Source: Catenulispora sp. EB89 (GTDB taxonomy: Bacteria > Actinomycetota > Actinomycetes > Streptomycetales > Catenulisporaceae). Taken from it: a DNA stretch of 64,000 bases. Positions 8,301 through 16,333 of the stretch are shown here, in pieces. The stretch is from contig NZ_JBGCCU010000043.1 in assembly GCF_041261445.1 (NCBI RefSeq), forward strand, positions 18,236 to 82,235, written 5' to 3'. The notes beneath the pieces are model-generated. The model saw only the letters and a list, made by a program, of their open reading frames with translations. It ran no database searches and was not told the origin of the DNA. A program made the position numbers and the translations under genes. Numbering within the stretch: the stretch's first letter is position 1; the number at the start of each line of letters is the position of its first letter.

Positions 8301-9047
8301 CTAACTGATCGTCACGTCGGCGTTGGTGGTGGTCACGTCGATCTCGGCGGCGGCCATGCGGTCCTGCACGTTCGTCAGGTACCGGAGGCCGTTGGTGGTG
8401 CTGACCGAGTCGTAGTAGGCGGTCTGCCCGTCGGTGGCGATGGTCACGCCGCCGTTGGTGGTGCTCGCCGTGATCCGGGTCGGCGCGCCGCGGAAGGAGG
8501 CGTTCACGCTGCCGTTCGTGGTCTGGAAGGAGGCGTTCCCCGAACCCAGGTCCTCGGCGTCGATGCTGCCGTTGCCGGAGGTCAGGTCGACCGCGCCGGT
8601 CACCCCGCTGACCTCGATGTGCCCCTGGGAGGTGGCGGCCTGCACCGAGACGTTGCGCGGCACCGTCAGCGTGATGTCGACGGGCCCGCAGCCGCCGCCG
8701 GAGCAGTCCTTGGTGAGCGTCAGTACGCCGTCCGCGACACTCTGCCGCAGCACCGGCCGCTTGCCGCCCTTGCCCTTCCACTGCAGCACGGCCTGCCCCT
8801 GCACCCCGGTGGCGGCGGAGTTGCCGGTGATCTGCACATCACTCTCGGAATCGGCGACCACGACCCGCGTGATCGGCCCGGCGGCCGCGACGGCGACCCG
8901 CGCCTGCTGGTCGGTCACCCGCGAGGACATCGCGAACGCCGCGGCGACGGCCGGCACGCTCACGGCCACGATCACGCCGGCCATCGCGATGGTGCTGATC
9001 CGCAGGGCGCCGATCGGGGCGCGGGGCGGGGTGGCATCGAAGCTCAT
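8301..9047 (-). CDS. DUF4097-like membrane-anchored beta-solenoid protein (copy 1)
   Basis: Starting at MSFDATPPRAPIGALRIS gives 248 residues, exactly the length of its downstream paralogue; the 17 codons before this ATG have no counterpart there. One transmembrane helix (AMAGVIVAVSVPAVAAAFAM) precedes an outer domain of repeated TTNG turns, where the paralogue has TTNA. CSGGGCG matches CGGGDCG of the paralogue. The two genes are separated by 9 bp and should be co-transcribed. The role is unknown. Confidence 0.7.
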   Translation of the reverse strand: MSFDATPPRAPIGALRISTIAMAGVIVAVSVPAVAAAFAMSSRVTDQQARVAVAAAGPITRVVVADSESDVQITGNSAATGVQGQAVLQWKGKGGKRPVLRQSVADGVLTLTKDCSGGGCGPVDITLTVPRNVSVQAATSQGHIEVSGVTGAVDLTSGNGSIDAEDLGSGNASFQTTNGSVNASFRGAPTRITASTTNGGVTIATDGQTAYYDSVSTTNGLRYLTNVQDRMAAAEIDVTTTNADVTIS

Positions 9048-9217
9048 GAGGAAATGGTGGCTCGGGGACGGGGGTCCGGGCGATGGGGGTAGCCCCACTC
9101 TTGGCAGGGGCTAAGACTACCTGCGGTGATCTTGGGGCGGCGGTTCGCGGCGGCGGGGCGGCTGGCGGCAGCCGGGCAGGAAGCCGAAACCTCCGGCTGC
9201 CCACCCGGCCGACATCC

Positions 9218-9302
9218 CAGCTCAAGCCAGTCCAGCTCAAGCGGGCCGAGCTTAAGCCTGCCCAGCTCAAGCTAGCCGATCTCAGCCCTGATGCAGCTCA
9301 AT
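9218..9302. repeat. 15-bp tandem repeat, five units plus one shifted copy
   Basis: Copies of a core like CAGCTCAAGC begin at 9218, 9233, 9248, 9263 and 9278, with a sixth at 9294 after one extra base. The array lies between the DUF4097 pair and the phosphoesterase and includes the phosphoesterase stop codon. Because the period is a multiple of three, it reads as a pentapeptide-like pattern on both strands, but no convincing gene contains it. Confidence 0.75.
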
Positions 9303-11456
9303 CAGCGGACTCCGCCCCGCCGCCGTCTTCGCGAACCCGACCGCCCACACCTGCCCGCCGGCCGCGCCGAGGCCGCCGAGCACGGTGTCGCCGCTGCCCG
9401 GGTCCGGCGCCGCGACCGCGTGCCAGCCGGTCGCGTCGTGGCGCGCCAGGACGGGGACCTGCTTGCCGGCGGCGTCCGAGTAGTACGTGCCGGCCAGCCA
9501 GGCGCTGTCCTTGCCGGTCGCCGTCACCGCGGTCACGTCGCTGAAGCGCGCGCCGAGCTCCGCCGCCGTCTGTGCGCTCCACACACCACGCGCGAAGTGC
9601 TCCACGAACGGCACCGCCTGGTGCGTGCTGTCGTCCGTCTGGCCCACGGCCCACACCTCGCCGTCCCGCACGCTCACGCTCTGCAGCAGCGCCGCGTCGA
9701 GGCCTGGGACGTGCGCCTCGCTCCAGCACCGGCCGTCCCAGTGCAGGACCAGCGGCGTGTCGGAGTGCGCGTCGTCGCGTTGCCCGACCGCGTAGACCGA
9801 GTCCGGGCCGTCGGCGCTGATGCCGTACAGCTGGTTGCCGAAGGCGCCCGGGTTCGGCGACGGCACCACCGACCACGCGCTCCCGTCGAAGTGCTCGATC
9901 AGCGTGCCGAACGTGCCGGCGCGGTTCTGCCGGATCCCGGCGGCCCACACGTCGTGGTCGCTGACCGCGGTCGCCGAGTAGAGGATGTCGCGCTGCGCGT
10001 TCAGCTTCGGTGCGGGCACCACGTGCCACGCGCTGCCGTTCCAGGCCTCGATGACGCTGTGCGGCAGGAAGTCCGCGCCGAGCGCGACGCCGACCGCCCA
10101 CGCCTGGCCCGGCACCGCCGCGACGCCGAACAGCGTGCCGAAGTTCGGGCCGGGGTTCGGGGTCGGGGTGGACGTCCACTTCGTGCCGTCGAAGTGCGCG
10201 GCCATGGTCAGCGTGGCGTCCTGGTTCGCGGTCGCGGCGTCCGGCAGGTAGTTGCCGACGGCCCACACGTCGCTCTTCGACACGGCCGCGACCGCACCGA
10301 ACGTGTTGTCCCCGGTGCCGATGTACGGCGCGGGCTGGACGGCCCAGCCGTTCTGGCTGATCGGGGTGTCGACGGTCGTGACCGGCTCGGTCGGGATCGG
10401 GGTCGGCGTCGCGTAGCTCGGCACCGGGAGTGCGCGGTAGGCCTGCGCCGCGCTGCCGGTCGGCGTCAGCAGCGGCGTGAGCGGACGGGTCGCCGCGTCG
10501 CACGCGTGCGCCAGGCAGCCCAGAGCGAAGTTCTGCTCGACGGTGTCCAGCAGCGAGTAGTGGTCGTACGGCGTGGCGTCCCGCACGGCGCGCGGGCCGT
10601 GGCTGGTCACCAGCACCGTCGCGACCTGACCGCCGCCCCCGGCGTTGTCGTCGCCCTCGTCGTAGGTGATGGCGACGGCGTTGTTGCCCTTGGCCCAGAA
10701 CGAAGCCGAGGTGATCTTCTGCACCAGCTCGCCGAGGTACGCGTCGCCGGTCGCGACCAGGCGCTGGTCCTGCGGGTCCGCGGTCGCGAGGTCGCCGCCG
10801 TCGACGGTGCCGGAGTCCAGGCAGTACGGCGGGTCGCCGTGCTGGTCGTGGCACTCGTCCGGGATCACCCAGCCGAACGCCGGGACGTCGTCGGAGGCCA
10901 GGTCCCGGTCCAGCTGGTCGACGGGGACCTGGTTGTTCCAGTCGCGCGGGTTGTCGGAGGTGGTGAAGTTCTGGATGCCGTCGTGCTTGGAGACGTAGAG
11001 CGGGTCCTTGTCCGGCGCGCCGTTGCAGTCGGCGGGGAAGCAGATGCCCTGATACCCGGCGTGGGGGAGGCTTTGCAGGTACGCCTTCCAGGGCAGGTTC
11101 TTCGCGTCGAGCTGCGAGATCAGGCTCGGCTGGGCGACCTTCTGGGTGTAGTAGGCGTTGTCGCTGGTGACGCCGAAGGTGTCGCCGCCGAGCAGCCCGA
11201 CGTAGTTCGGCTCGCTCGGGTGCGAGACGCCGGTGTAGTCGGTGGCCAGGCCGTACTGCTGCGCCAGGGCGTTCAGGTTCGGGGCGGCCGGGTTGCCGAT
11301 CACGTCGGTGAAGCCGTGGTTCTCCTCGACGATGACGAAGACGTGGTCGTAGTGGCCGGGGCTCGCGGCCGCCGAGGCCGTTGACGCGCCGACCGGCACG
11401 ACGGCGGCCGCCACCAGGGCCGCCGCGGCCAGACTTGCTCGCAATGTGAGGGACAT
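9282..11456 (-). CDS. Secreted phosphoesterase (PF04185 type) with C-terminal propeller-like repeats
   Basis: This 724-residue protein has a clear signal peptide (MSLTLRASLAAAALVAAAVV, cleavage near ASAAA). The catalytic part, about residues 35–330, matches the phosphoesterase family of non-specific phospholipase C and acid phosphatase: HVFVIVEENHGFTDVIGN, SHPSEPNYVGLLGG, AITYDEGDDNAGGGG and HGPRAV. A Pro/Thr linker (TPTPIPTEPVTTV) leads to about 350 residues of repeating blades with the motif (V/I)(W/Y)AVG or VWAAG, resembling a beta-propeller. It probably hydrolyses phosphate esters outside the cell, with the propeller binding substrate or wall. The stop lies inside the tandem repeat. Confidence 0.82.
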   Translation of the reverse strand: MSLTLRASLAAAALVAAAVVPVGASTASAAASPGHYDHVFVIVEENHGFTDVIGNPAAPNLNALAQQYGLATDYTGVSHPSEPNYVGLLGGDTFGVTSDNAYYTQKVAQPSLISQLDAKNLPWKAYLQSLPHAGYQGICFPADCNGAPDKDPLYVSKHDGIQNFTTSDNPRDWNNQVPVDQLDRDLASDDVPAFGWVIPDECHDQHGDPPYCLDSGTVDGGDLATADPQDQRLVATGDAYLGELVQKITSASFWAKGNNAVAITYDEGDDNAGGGGQVATVLVTSHGPRAVRDATPYDHYSLLDTVEQNFALGCLAHACDAATRPLTPLLTPTGSAAQAYRALPVPSYATPTPIPTEPVTTVDTPISQNGWAVQPAPYIGTGDNTFGAVAAVSKSDVWAVGNYLPDAATANQDATLTMAAHFDGTKWTSTPTPNPGPNFGTLFGVAAVPGQAWAVGVALGADFLPHSVIEAWNGSAWHVVPAPKLNAQRDILYSATAVSDHDVWAAGIRQNRAGTFGTLIEHFDGSAWSVVPSPNPGAFGNQLYGISADGPDSVYAVGQRDDAHSDTPLVLHWDGRCWSEAHVPGLDAALLQSVSVRDGEVWAVGQTDDSTHQAVPFVEHFARGVWSAQTAAELGARFSDVTAVTATGKDSAWLAGTYYSDAAGKQVPVLARHDATGWHAVAAPDPGSGDTVLGGLGAAGGQVWAVGFAKTAAGRSPLIELHQG

Positions 11457-11485
11457 GTCCTCAGTGCACCACTAAGGGGTGAATA

Positions 11486-12361
11486 TCAGAGGTCTCCGAT
11501 ATGGCGGAGCAGCCGATCGCGATGGAAGGAGGGGCTTCCCCACGCCGAATACAGGACCCTGATCTTCTTGAAGTAGACGGACAGGTCGTACTCGTCGGTG
11601 TAGCCGATGGCGCCGTGGAGCTGGAGCGCGGCGCGGGCAGAGCGGTAGGCGGCGTCGCTCGCGGCGGCCTTCGCGGCCGAGACGTCGCCGGGGTCGGCGC
11701 TGAGCGCGGCGGCGAAGACGAGGGGACGCGCGAACTCCAGTCCGGTGTGCGCGTCGGCGAGGCGGTGCTTGACGGCTTGGTACTCGCCGATCGCGTGGCC
11801 GTACTGCACGCGCTGCTTGGCGTAGGCGACGGTCATGTCGAGCGCGGCACGCCCGAGCCCCAGCAGCTGCGCGGCGGTGAGGAGCGCGGCGGTGTCGAAG
11901 ACGAGGTCGGCGTGCGGGGGCAGGCCGGTGACCGGGAAGAGCGAGCGGGTCGGGTCGAGCGAGGCGACGGGTCGCGGATCGCCGGGAGGAAAACAGTTGT
12001 CTGCGATATCGGCGTTCGGTGCGTAGGGCGCGATCGGCGGAACGGCGGTGGTGGCGATCAGGCCGGCGGCGAGTTGTTCCCGCGCTGGAGGATGCGCGGC
12101 CGCGACCGCGAGCGATTCCGGATACGGACCGGGCGCCGCGTGGTAGCCGACGCGCTCGAGCGCCGCGCACAACTCGACGGGGTACTCGCCGGCGAGGGAG
12201 TGCATGCCGATCGCGGCCAGCCCGCGCCAGATATCGAGGCCGGGCTTGGTGTCGCCGGCGGCCCAGGCGCGTGCCGCCGCGACGCCGTTCGCATCGCGCA
12301 ACAAAGAGTCGACCGCATCGCGGAAGTCGCGCTGCTCCTCGGTCAGAGCGAACCTCACCAT
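11486..12361 (-). CDS. fadE32: Acyl-CoA dehydrogenase small-type subunit, FadE32-like
   Basis: The protein has 291 residues (MVRFALTEEQRDFRDAVDSLL), shorter than classic acyl-CoA dehydrogenases because the middle domain is reduced. The C-terminal half keeps the family pattern: YAKQRVQYGHAIGEYQAVKHRLADAHTG and ALQLHGAIGYTDEYDLSVYFKK. In mycobacteria FadE32-type proteins pair with FadE31 or FadE33 in heteromers that act on late steroid-ring intermediates. Here it lies downstream of the FadE31-like gene on the same strand, as in Mycobacterium tuberculosis. The 193-bp gap between the two is unusual and holds a 69-bp tandem repeat. The name is inferred from neighbourhood and size. Confidence 0.7.
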   Translation of the reverse strand: MVRFALTEEQRDFRDAVDSLLRDANGVAAARAWAAGDTKPGLDIWRGLAAIGMHSLAGEYPVELCAALERVGYHAAPGPYPESLAVAAAHPPAREQLAAGLIATTAVPPIAPYAPNADIADNCFPPGDPRPVASLDPTRSLFPVTGLPPHADLVFDTAALLTAAQLLGLGRAALDMTVAYAKQRVQYGHAIGEYQAVKHRLADAHTGLEFARPLVFAAALSADPGDVSAAKAAASDAAYRSARAALQLHGAIGYTDEYDLSVYFKKIRVLYSAWGSPSFHRDRLLRHIGDL

Positions 12362-12376
12362 GCCGCCTCCTCGGTC

Positions 12377-12562
12377 CGCGCCCGACCGCCGTCGCGCCGG
12401 TCGCCTGAACCTGAGCTCACCGTGCCGCGCCGACTGCCCTGCGCTCGCGCCCGACCACCGTCGCGCCTGCCGCTCGAACCTGAGCTCGCCGCGCCGCGCT
12501 GACTGCCCCGCGCTCGCGCCCGACCGCCAGCGTGCCCGCCGCCCGAAGCCGCTCTCACCGCG
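12377..12562. repeat. 69-bp tandem direct repeat (about 2.7 copies)
   Basis: Units beginning CGCGCCCGACC start at 12377, 12446 and 12515. The first two are about 90% alike and the third is truncated as it enters the fadE31 3' end. The array fills the fadE31–fadE32 gap. The period is a multiple of three, so it could be a decayed C-terminal coding repeat, but the fadE31 stop at 12555 excludes it from that protein. Confidence 0.75.
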
Positions 12563-13697
12563 CCCCCCTCGGCAACCCGAGCACCCGCTCGGCCACCACG
12601 TTCCGCTGCACTTCGTTCGTCCCGGCGTAGATCGGCCCGGCCAGCGCGAACAGGTACCCGTCCATCCACGCCGAGTCCAGTCGCTCCGCGTCCGGCCCCA
12701 GCAGGTCCAGTGCCGTCTCGTGCATCGCCAGGTCCAGCTCCGACCAGAACAGCTTGTTCACGCTCGTCTCGGCCCCGAGCGTGCCGCCGTCCGCGATCCG
12801 CGCCGCCGTCTCGAACGTCGCCAGCCGGTACGCCCGCGCCCCGATCCAGGCGTCGGCGACGCGGTCCCGGAACTCCGCCGGCCGCCCCGCCGCACGCCAC
12901 AGCGCGACCAACCGCGCGGCCGTGGCCATGAAACGCCCCGGCGAGCGCAGATACAGCCCGCGCTCCTTGCCCGCGGTGGCCATCGTGACTTTCCAGCCCT
13001 CGCCGACCGCGCCCAAAACATCCGCGTCCGGCACGTACACCGCGTCGAAGAACAGCTCTGCGAAGCCCGGTTCGCCGTCGAACTGCGGGATCGGTCGGAC
13101 CGTGATCCCCGGCGCGGTCAGCGGGAACAGGAAGTACGTCAGCCCTCGATGACGTTCGGCGGCCGGGTCGCTGCGGAACAGTCCGAAGCCCCAGTCCGCG
13201 AACGTCGCGCGCGAGGACCACGTCTTCTGTCCCGACAGCAGCCAGCCGTCGTCCGACGGCGCGCGCACCGCTGTCGAACGCAGCGCGGCCAGGTCTGAAC
13301 CGGCCTCCGGCTCGGACCAGACCTGCGCCCAGATCTGCTCGCCGGAGGCCATCGCGGGCAGGAACCGCGCCTTCTGCGCGGCGCTCCCGTGGTCCAGGAT
13401 CGACGGCGCCAGCAGGTTGATCCCGTTCTGCGACACCCGTCCCGGCGCGCCCGCGGCCCAGTACTCCTCCTCGAAGACCAGCCACTCGGTGATCGAGGCG
13501 CCGCGTCCGCCGTACTCGGCCGGCCACGAGACCACGGAGTACCGCTCGTCGTACAGCTCCCGCTCCCAGCGCCGGTGCGCTTCGAAGCCCTCGGCGGTGT
13601 CCATCGACGGCAGCGGCTCGGCCGGCAGGTGCGCGGCCAGCCAGGTGCGCGCCGTCGCCCGGAACGCCTCCTCGGCCGCGCTGAAGCTCAGGTCCAC
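12555..13697 (-). CDS. fadE31: Acyl-CoA dehydrogenase, FadE31-like
   Basis: A GTG start at 13697 (VDLSFSAAEEAFRATARTWLAAHLP) gives 380 residues. All three domains of an acyl-CoA dehydrogenase are present: VVSWPAEYGGRGASITEWLVFEEEY, the FAD-contact WAQVWSEPEAGSDLAALRSTA and LLSGQKTWSSRA, and the end YAGTNEVQRNVVAERVLGLP. The size and the head-to-head position against fadE30 match FadE31 of the HIP pathway. Translation appears leaderless: a TACGGT hexamer ends seven bases before the GTG, and the whole promoter lies in the palindromic operator at 13703–13734. Confidence 0.8.
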   Translation of the reverse strand: MDLSFSAAEEAFRATARTWLAAHLPAEPLPSMDTAEGFEAHRRWERELYDERYSVVSWPAEYGGRGASITEWLVFEEEYWAAGAPGRVSQNGINLLAPSILDHGSAAQKARFLPAMASGEQIWAQVWSEPEAGSDLAALRSTAVRAPSDDGWLLSGQKTWSSRATFADWGFGLFRSDPAAERHRGLTYFLFPLTAPGITVRPIPQFDGEPGFAELFFDAVYVPDADVLGAVGEGWKVTMATAGKERGLYLRSPGRFMATAARLVALWRAAGRPAEFRDRVADAWIGARAYRLATFETAARIADGGTLGAETSVNKLFWSELDLAMHETALDLLGPDAERLDSAWMDGYLFALAGPIYAGTNEVQRNVVAERVLGLPRGAR

Positions 13698-13702
13698 GCG
13701 GC

Positions 13703-13734
13703 CTACCGTACCAAGCAAACGATTGGTAGGGTAG
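13703..13734. promoter_or_regulatory. Putative KstR2 operator with two overlapping divergent leaderless promoters
   Basis: The core is a perfect inverted repeat TACCAA-N8-TTGGTA (13709–13728). With the flanks, the arms extend to 12 bases with 11 paired. Each outer arm carries a -10-like hexamer: TAGGGT (13727–13732) to the right and TACGGT (13710–13705) to the left. Each is followed by exactly seven bases and then a GTG start, fadE30 at 13740 and fadE31 at 13697. The TetR-family KstR2 gene lies in the rightward operon, so autoregulation is likely. Binding is inferred. Confidence 0.75.
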
Positions 13735-13739
13735 AGTGT

Positions 13740-14939
13740 GTGGACCCCACCGACAGCGCCGAGGACGAGGCGTTCCGTGCGGAGATTTTCCGGACCGAGC
13801 TGCGGGACTGGCTCCACGACCACCTCACCGGCGAGTTCGCCGACGCCAGGGGCCTGGGCGGCCCGGGGCGCGAACACGAGGCCTTCGACGTCCGCCTGGC
13901 CTGGGACCGGCATCTCGCCGAGCACGGCTGGACCTGCCTGGACTGGCCCGAGGAGTACGGAGGCCGGGCCGCCGGCGTCGCCCAGCAGGTGATCTTCCAC
14001 GAGGAGTACGCCCGCGCCGACGCCCCGATCCGCGTCAGCCACATCGGCGAGCAACTCCTCGGCCCCACTCTCATCGCGCACGGCACCGAAGAGCAGAAAC
14101 AGCGCTTCCTGCCGGGTATCCGCAGCGTGACAGAGCTCTGGTGCCAGGGCTACTCCGAACCCGACGCGGGCTCGGATCTGGCGAACGTCAAGACCACGGC
14201 CGTGCTCTCCGACGACGGCACCGAGTGGATCCTCAACGGCCAGAAGGTCTGGACGTCGCTGGCGCACCTGGCCGACTGGTGCTTCGTGGTGGCCCGCACC
14301 GACCCCGCCAAGCCGAAACATCGAGGCCTGTCATACCTCCTGGTCCCGATGAAGCAGCCCGGCGTCGAGGTCCGCCCGATCCTCCAGCTGACCAGGACCT
14401 CCGAGTTCAACGAGGTCTACTTCACCGATGCCCGTACCGACGTCGCGAACGTCGTCGGCGGCGTCGACGACGGCTGGCGGGTCGCGATGGCCACGCTCGG
14501 CTTCGAGCGCGGCGTGTCGACACTCGGCCAGCAGATCGGCTTCCGGCGCGAGCTGGACGGCGTCATCGCGTCCGCGAAGCGCACCGGAGCGATCGACGAC
14601 CCGCTCATCCAGGACCGCCTCGCCCGCGCCGCCATCGGTCTGGACGTGATGCGCCTCAATGCCCTGCGATCCATGACCGGCCTCGCCGACGGCACGCCCG
14701 GCCCCGAGGCCTCGATCGCCAAGCTGGTCTGGGCGCGGTGGCACCGCGACCTCGGCGAGCTGGCGATGGACGTGCTCGGCGCGGCGGGCACCGTCACCGG
14801 CCCGGACTACGACCTCGACGAATGGCAGCGGCTGTGGCTGTTCAGCCGCGCCGACACCATTTACGGCGGATCCGACGAGATCCAGCGCACTGTCATCGCC
14901 GAGCGCGTCCTCGGCCTGCCGAAGGAGCCGCGCGCGTGA
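13740..14939 (+). CDS. fadE30: Acyl-CoA dehydrogenase, FadE30-like (HIP-CoA side-chain dehydrogenation)
   Basis: The GTG at 13740 (VDPTDSAEDEAFRAEIFRTEL) gives 399 residues; transcription probably starts at the same G. Domains in order are the N-terminal helical part (WTCLDWPEEYGGRAAGVAQQ), the FAD-contact segment LWCQGYSEPDAGSDLANVKT and WILNGQKVWTSLA, and the C-terminal YGGSDEIQRTVIAERVLGLP. In mycobacteria FadE30 dehydrogenates the CoA thioester of the HIP propionate side chain. The following order ipdF–kstR2–fadA6 is the order of Rv3560c–Rv3559c–Rv3557c–Rv3556c, which supports orthology strongly. The stop overlaps the next GTG. Confidence 0.85.
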   Translation: MDPTDSAEDEAFRAEIFRTELRDWLHDHLTGEFADARGLGGPGREHEAFDVRLAWDRHLAEHGWTCLDWPEEYGGRAAGVAQQVIFHEEYARADAPIRVSHIGEQLLGPTLIAHGTEEQKQRFLPGIRSVTELWCQGYSEPDAGSDLANVKTTAVLSDDGTEWILNGQKVWTSLAHLADWCFVVARTDPAKPKHRGLSYLLVPMKQPGVEVRPILQLTRTSEFNEVYFTDARTDVANVVGGVDDGWRVAMATLGFERGVSTLGQQIGFRRELDGVIASAKRTGAIDDPLIQDRLARAAIGLDVMRLNALRSMTGLADGTPGPEASIAKLVWARWHRDLGELAMDVLGAAGTVTGPDYDLDEWQRLWLFSRADTIYGGSDEIQRTVIAERVLGLPKEPRA

Positions 14940-15718
14940 CCGTGCCTTTGTACGTGGAGGGCCACAACCTCCTCGCCGGAAAGAACGTCGCCGTCACCGC
15001 CGCCGCCGGGACCGGCATCGGCGCCGCCGCCGCGCGCCGCTGCCTCGAGGAGGGCGCCCGCGTCGTCGTCAGCGACCACCACGAACGCCGCCTGGAGGAG
15101 ACCCGCGCGGCGCTGGCCAAGGACTTCGACGAGGACTCGGTGCACGCCATCGTCTGCGACGTCACCCGCGAGGAGCATGTCCAAGCCCTGATCGACGGAA
15201 CCGCCGACCGCTTCGGCCGCCTGGACGTCCTGATCAACAACGCGGGCCTCGGCGGCACCGCCTCCGTCCTGGACATGACCGACGAGCAGTGGCTGCGCGT
15301 CCTGGACGTCACCCTGAACGGCACCTTCCGCTGCACCCGCGCGGCCCTGCGCCGCATGCGCGACCAGGGCTCCGGCGGCGCCGTCGTGAACAACGCCTCG
15401 GTCATCGGCTGGCGCGCCCAGGAGGGCCAGGCGCACTACGCCGCCGCGAAAGCCGGGGTCATGGCTCTGACCCGCTGCTCGGCCCTGGACGCCGCCGTCT
15501 ACGGTGTCCGGGTGAACGCCGTCGCGCCCTCGCTGGCCATGCACCCCTTCCTGGCCAAGGTCACGACCGACGAACTGCTCGCCGAGCTGACCGCCCGCGA
15601 GGCGTTCGGGCGCGCCGCCGAGCCGTGGGAGGTCGCGAATGCCATGGTGTTCCTGGCAAGCGACTATGCCTCCTACCTGACCGGTGAAGTCCTCTCCGTT
15701 TCGAGCCAACATGCCTAA
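14936..15718 (+). CDS. ipdF: Short-chain dehydrogenase IpdF
   Basis: This 260-residue SDR starts at GTG 14936, overlapping the fadE30 stop. The Rossmann motif appears as TAAAGTGIGAAAARR, where the usual TGxxxGIG has Ala for the first Gly, followed by NNAG (INNAGLGG) and the active-site Tyr/Lys in HYAAAKAGV; the catalytic Ser is in NNASVIGW. In the HIP pathway IpdF acts on the 5-hydroxy group of ring C, interconverting 5-OH and 5-oxo HIP-CoA intermediates. Position directly after fadE30 and before kstR2 matches mycobacteria. Its 3' end overlaps the kstR2 start by eight bases. Confidence 0.83.
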   Translation: MTVPLYVEGHNLLAGKNVAVTAAAGTGIGAAAARRCLEEGARVVVSDHHERRLEETRAALAKDFDEDSVHAIVCDVTREEHVQALIDGTADRFGRLDVLINNAGLGGTASVLDMTDEQWLRVLDVTLNGTFRCTRAALRRMRDQGSGGAVVNNASVIGWRAQEGQAHYAAAKAGVMALTRCSALDAAVYGVRVNAVAPSLAMHPFLAKVTTDELLAELTAREAFGRAAEPWEVANAMVFLASDYASYLTGEVLSVSSQHA

Positions 15719-16310
15719 ACCCACCACCTCCGACCGCCGAGCCGAGCTGCTGACCCTGGCCGCCGGCCTGTTCGCCGAGCGCGGCTACAAGAACACGACG
15801 GTGCGCGACATCGCCGACGCCGCCGGGATCCTGTCCGGGAGCCTCTACCACCACTTCGATTCCAAGGAGACGATGGCGGACGAGATCCTCCGGACCTTCC
15901 TGGACGAGCTGTTCCGCGACTACCGCGCGATCATCGAGCGCGAGAGCGATCCGCGCCGCGCCTTCGAGCAACTGGTCGACGCCTCCTTCCAGGCCATCGA
16001 CCGCAGCCACGCGGCGATCGCGCTCTACCAGAACGAGGCCAAGCAGCTGCGCCAGTCGCCGCGCTTCGCCTACCTGGACGACACCGACCGCGAGTTCCGC
16101 GAGATCTGGCTCGGCACGCTGGAGAAGGGGATCGCCTCCGGCGCGTTCCGCTCCGATCTGGACGCCACGATGGCCTACCGCTTCGTGCGCGACACGGTGT
16201 GGGTCGCGGTCCGTTGGTACGTGCCCGGCGGCAAGCTCACCGCCGAGGCGGTCTCGGCGCAGTACCTCTCGATGATCCTCGAAGGGTTCCAGAGCAGGGA
16301 CCAGCAGTAG
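15711..16310 (+). CDS. kstR2: TetR-family repressor KstR2
   Basis: ATG 15711 (MPKPTTSDRRAELLTL) gives 199 residues and overlaps the ipdF stop. The helix-turn-helix is TTVRDIADAAGILSGSLYHHF, residues about 29–49. The C-terminal ligand domain has IALYQNEAKQLRQSPRF and RFVRDTVWVAVRWYVPGGKLTAEAV. This resembles mycobacterial KstR2 over its length, especially the GILSGSLYHHF and RDT-W-VRWY-PGG segments as I remember them. KstR2 represses C/D-ring genes and is released by HIP-CoA. Its likely sites here are the three operator-like elements at 13703, 27005 and 33791. Confidence 0.88.
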   Translation: MPKPTTSDRRAELLTLAAGLFAERGYKNTTVRDIADAAGILSGSLYHHFDSKETMADEILRTFLDELFRDYRAIIERESDPRRAFEQLVDASFQAIDRSHAAIALYQNEAKQLRQSPRFAYLDDTDREFREIWLGTLEKGIASGAFRSDLDATMAYRFVRDTVWVAVRWYVPGGKLTAEAVSAQYLSMILEGFQSRDQQ

Positions 16311-16333
16311 CCGGCAGGGAGAGTGACGCACGC

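Noticed and set aside
9083..9544. Plus-strand frame with a pentapeptide-like stretch
   Set aside because: Only the 15-bp repeat gives the pattern; the rest is low complexity and overlaps the phosphoesterase gene antisense.
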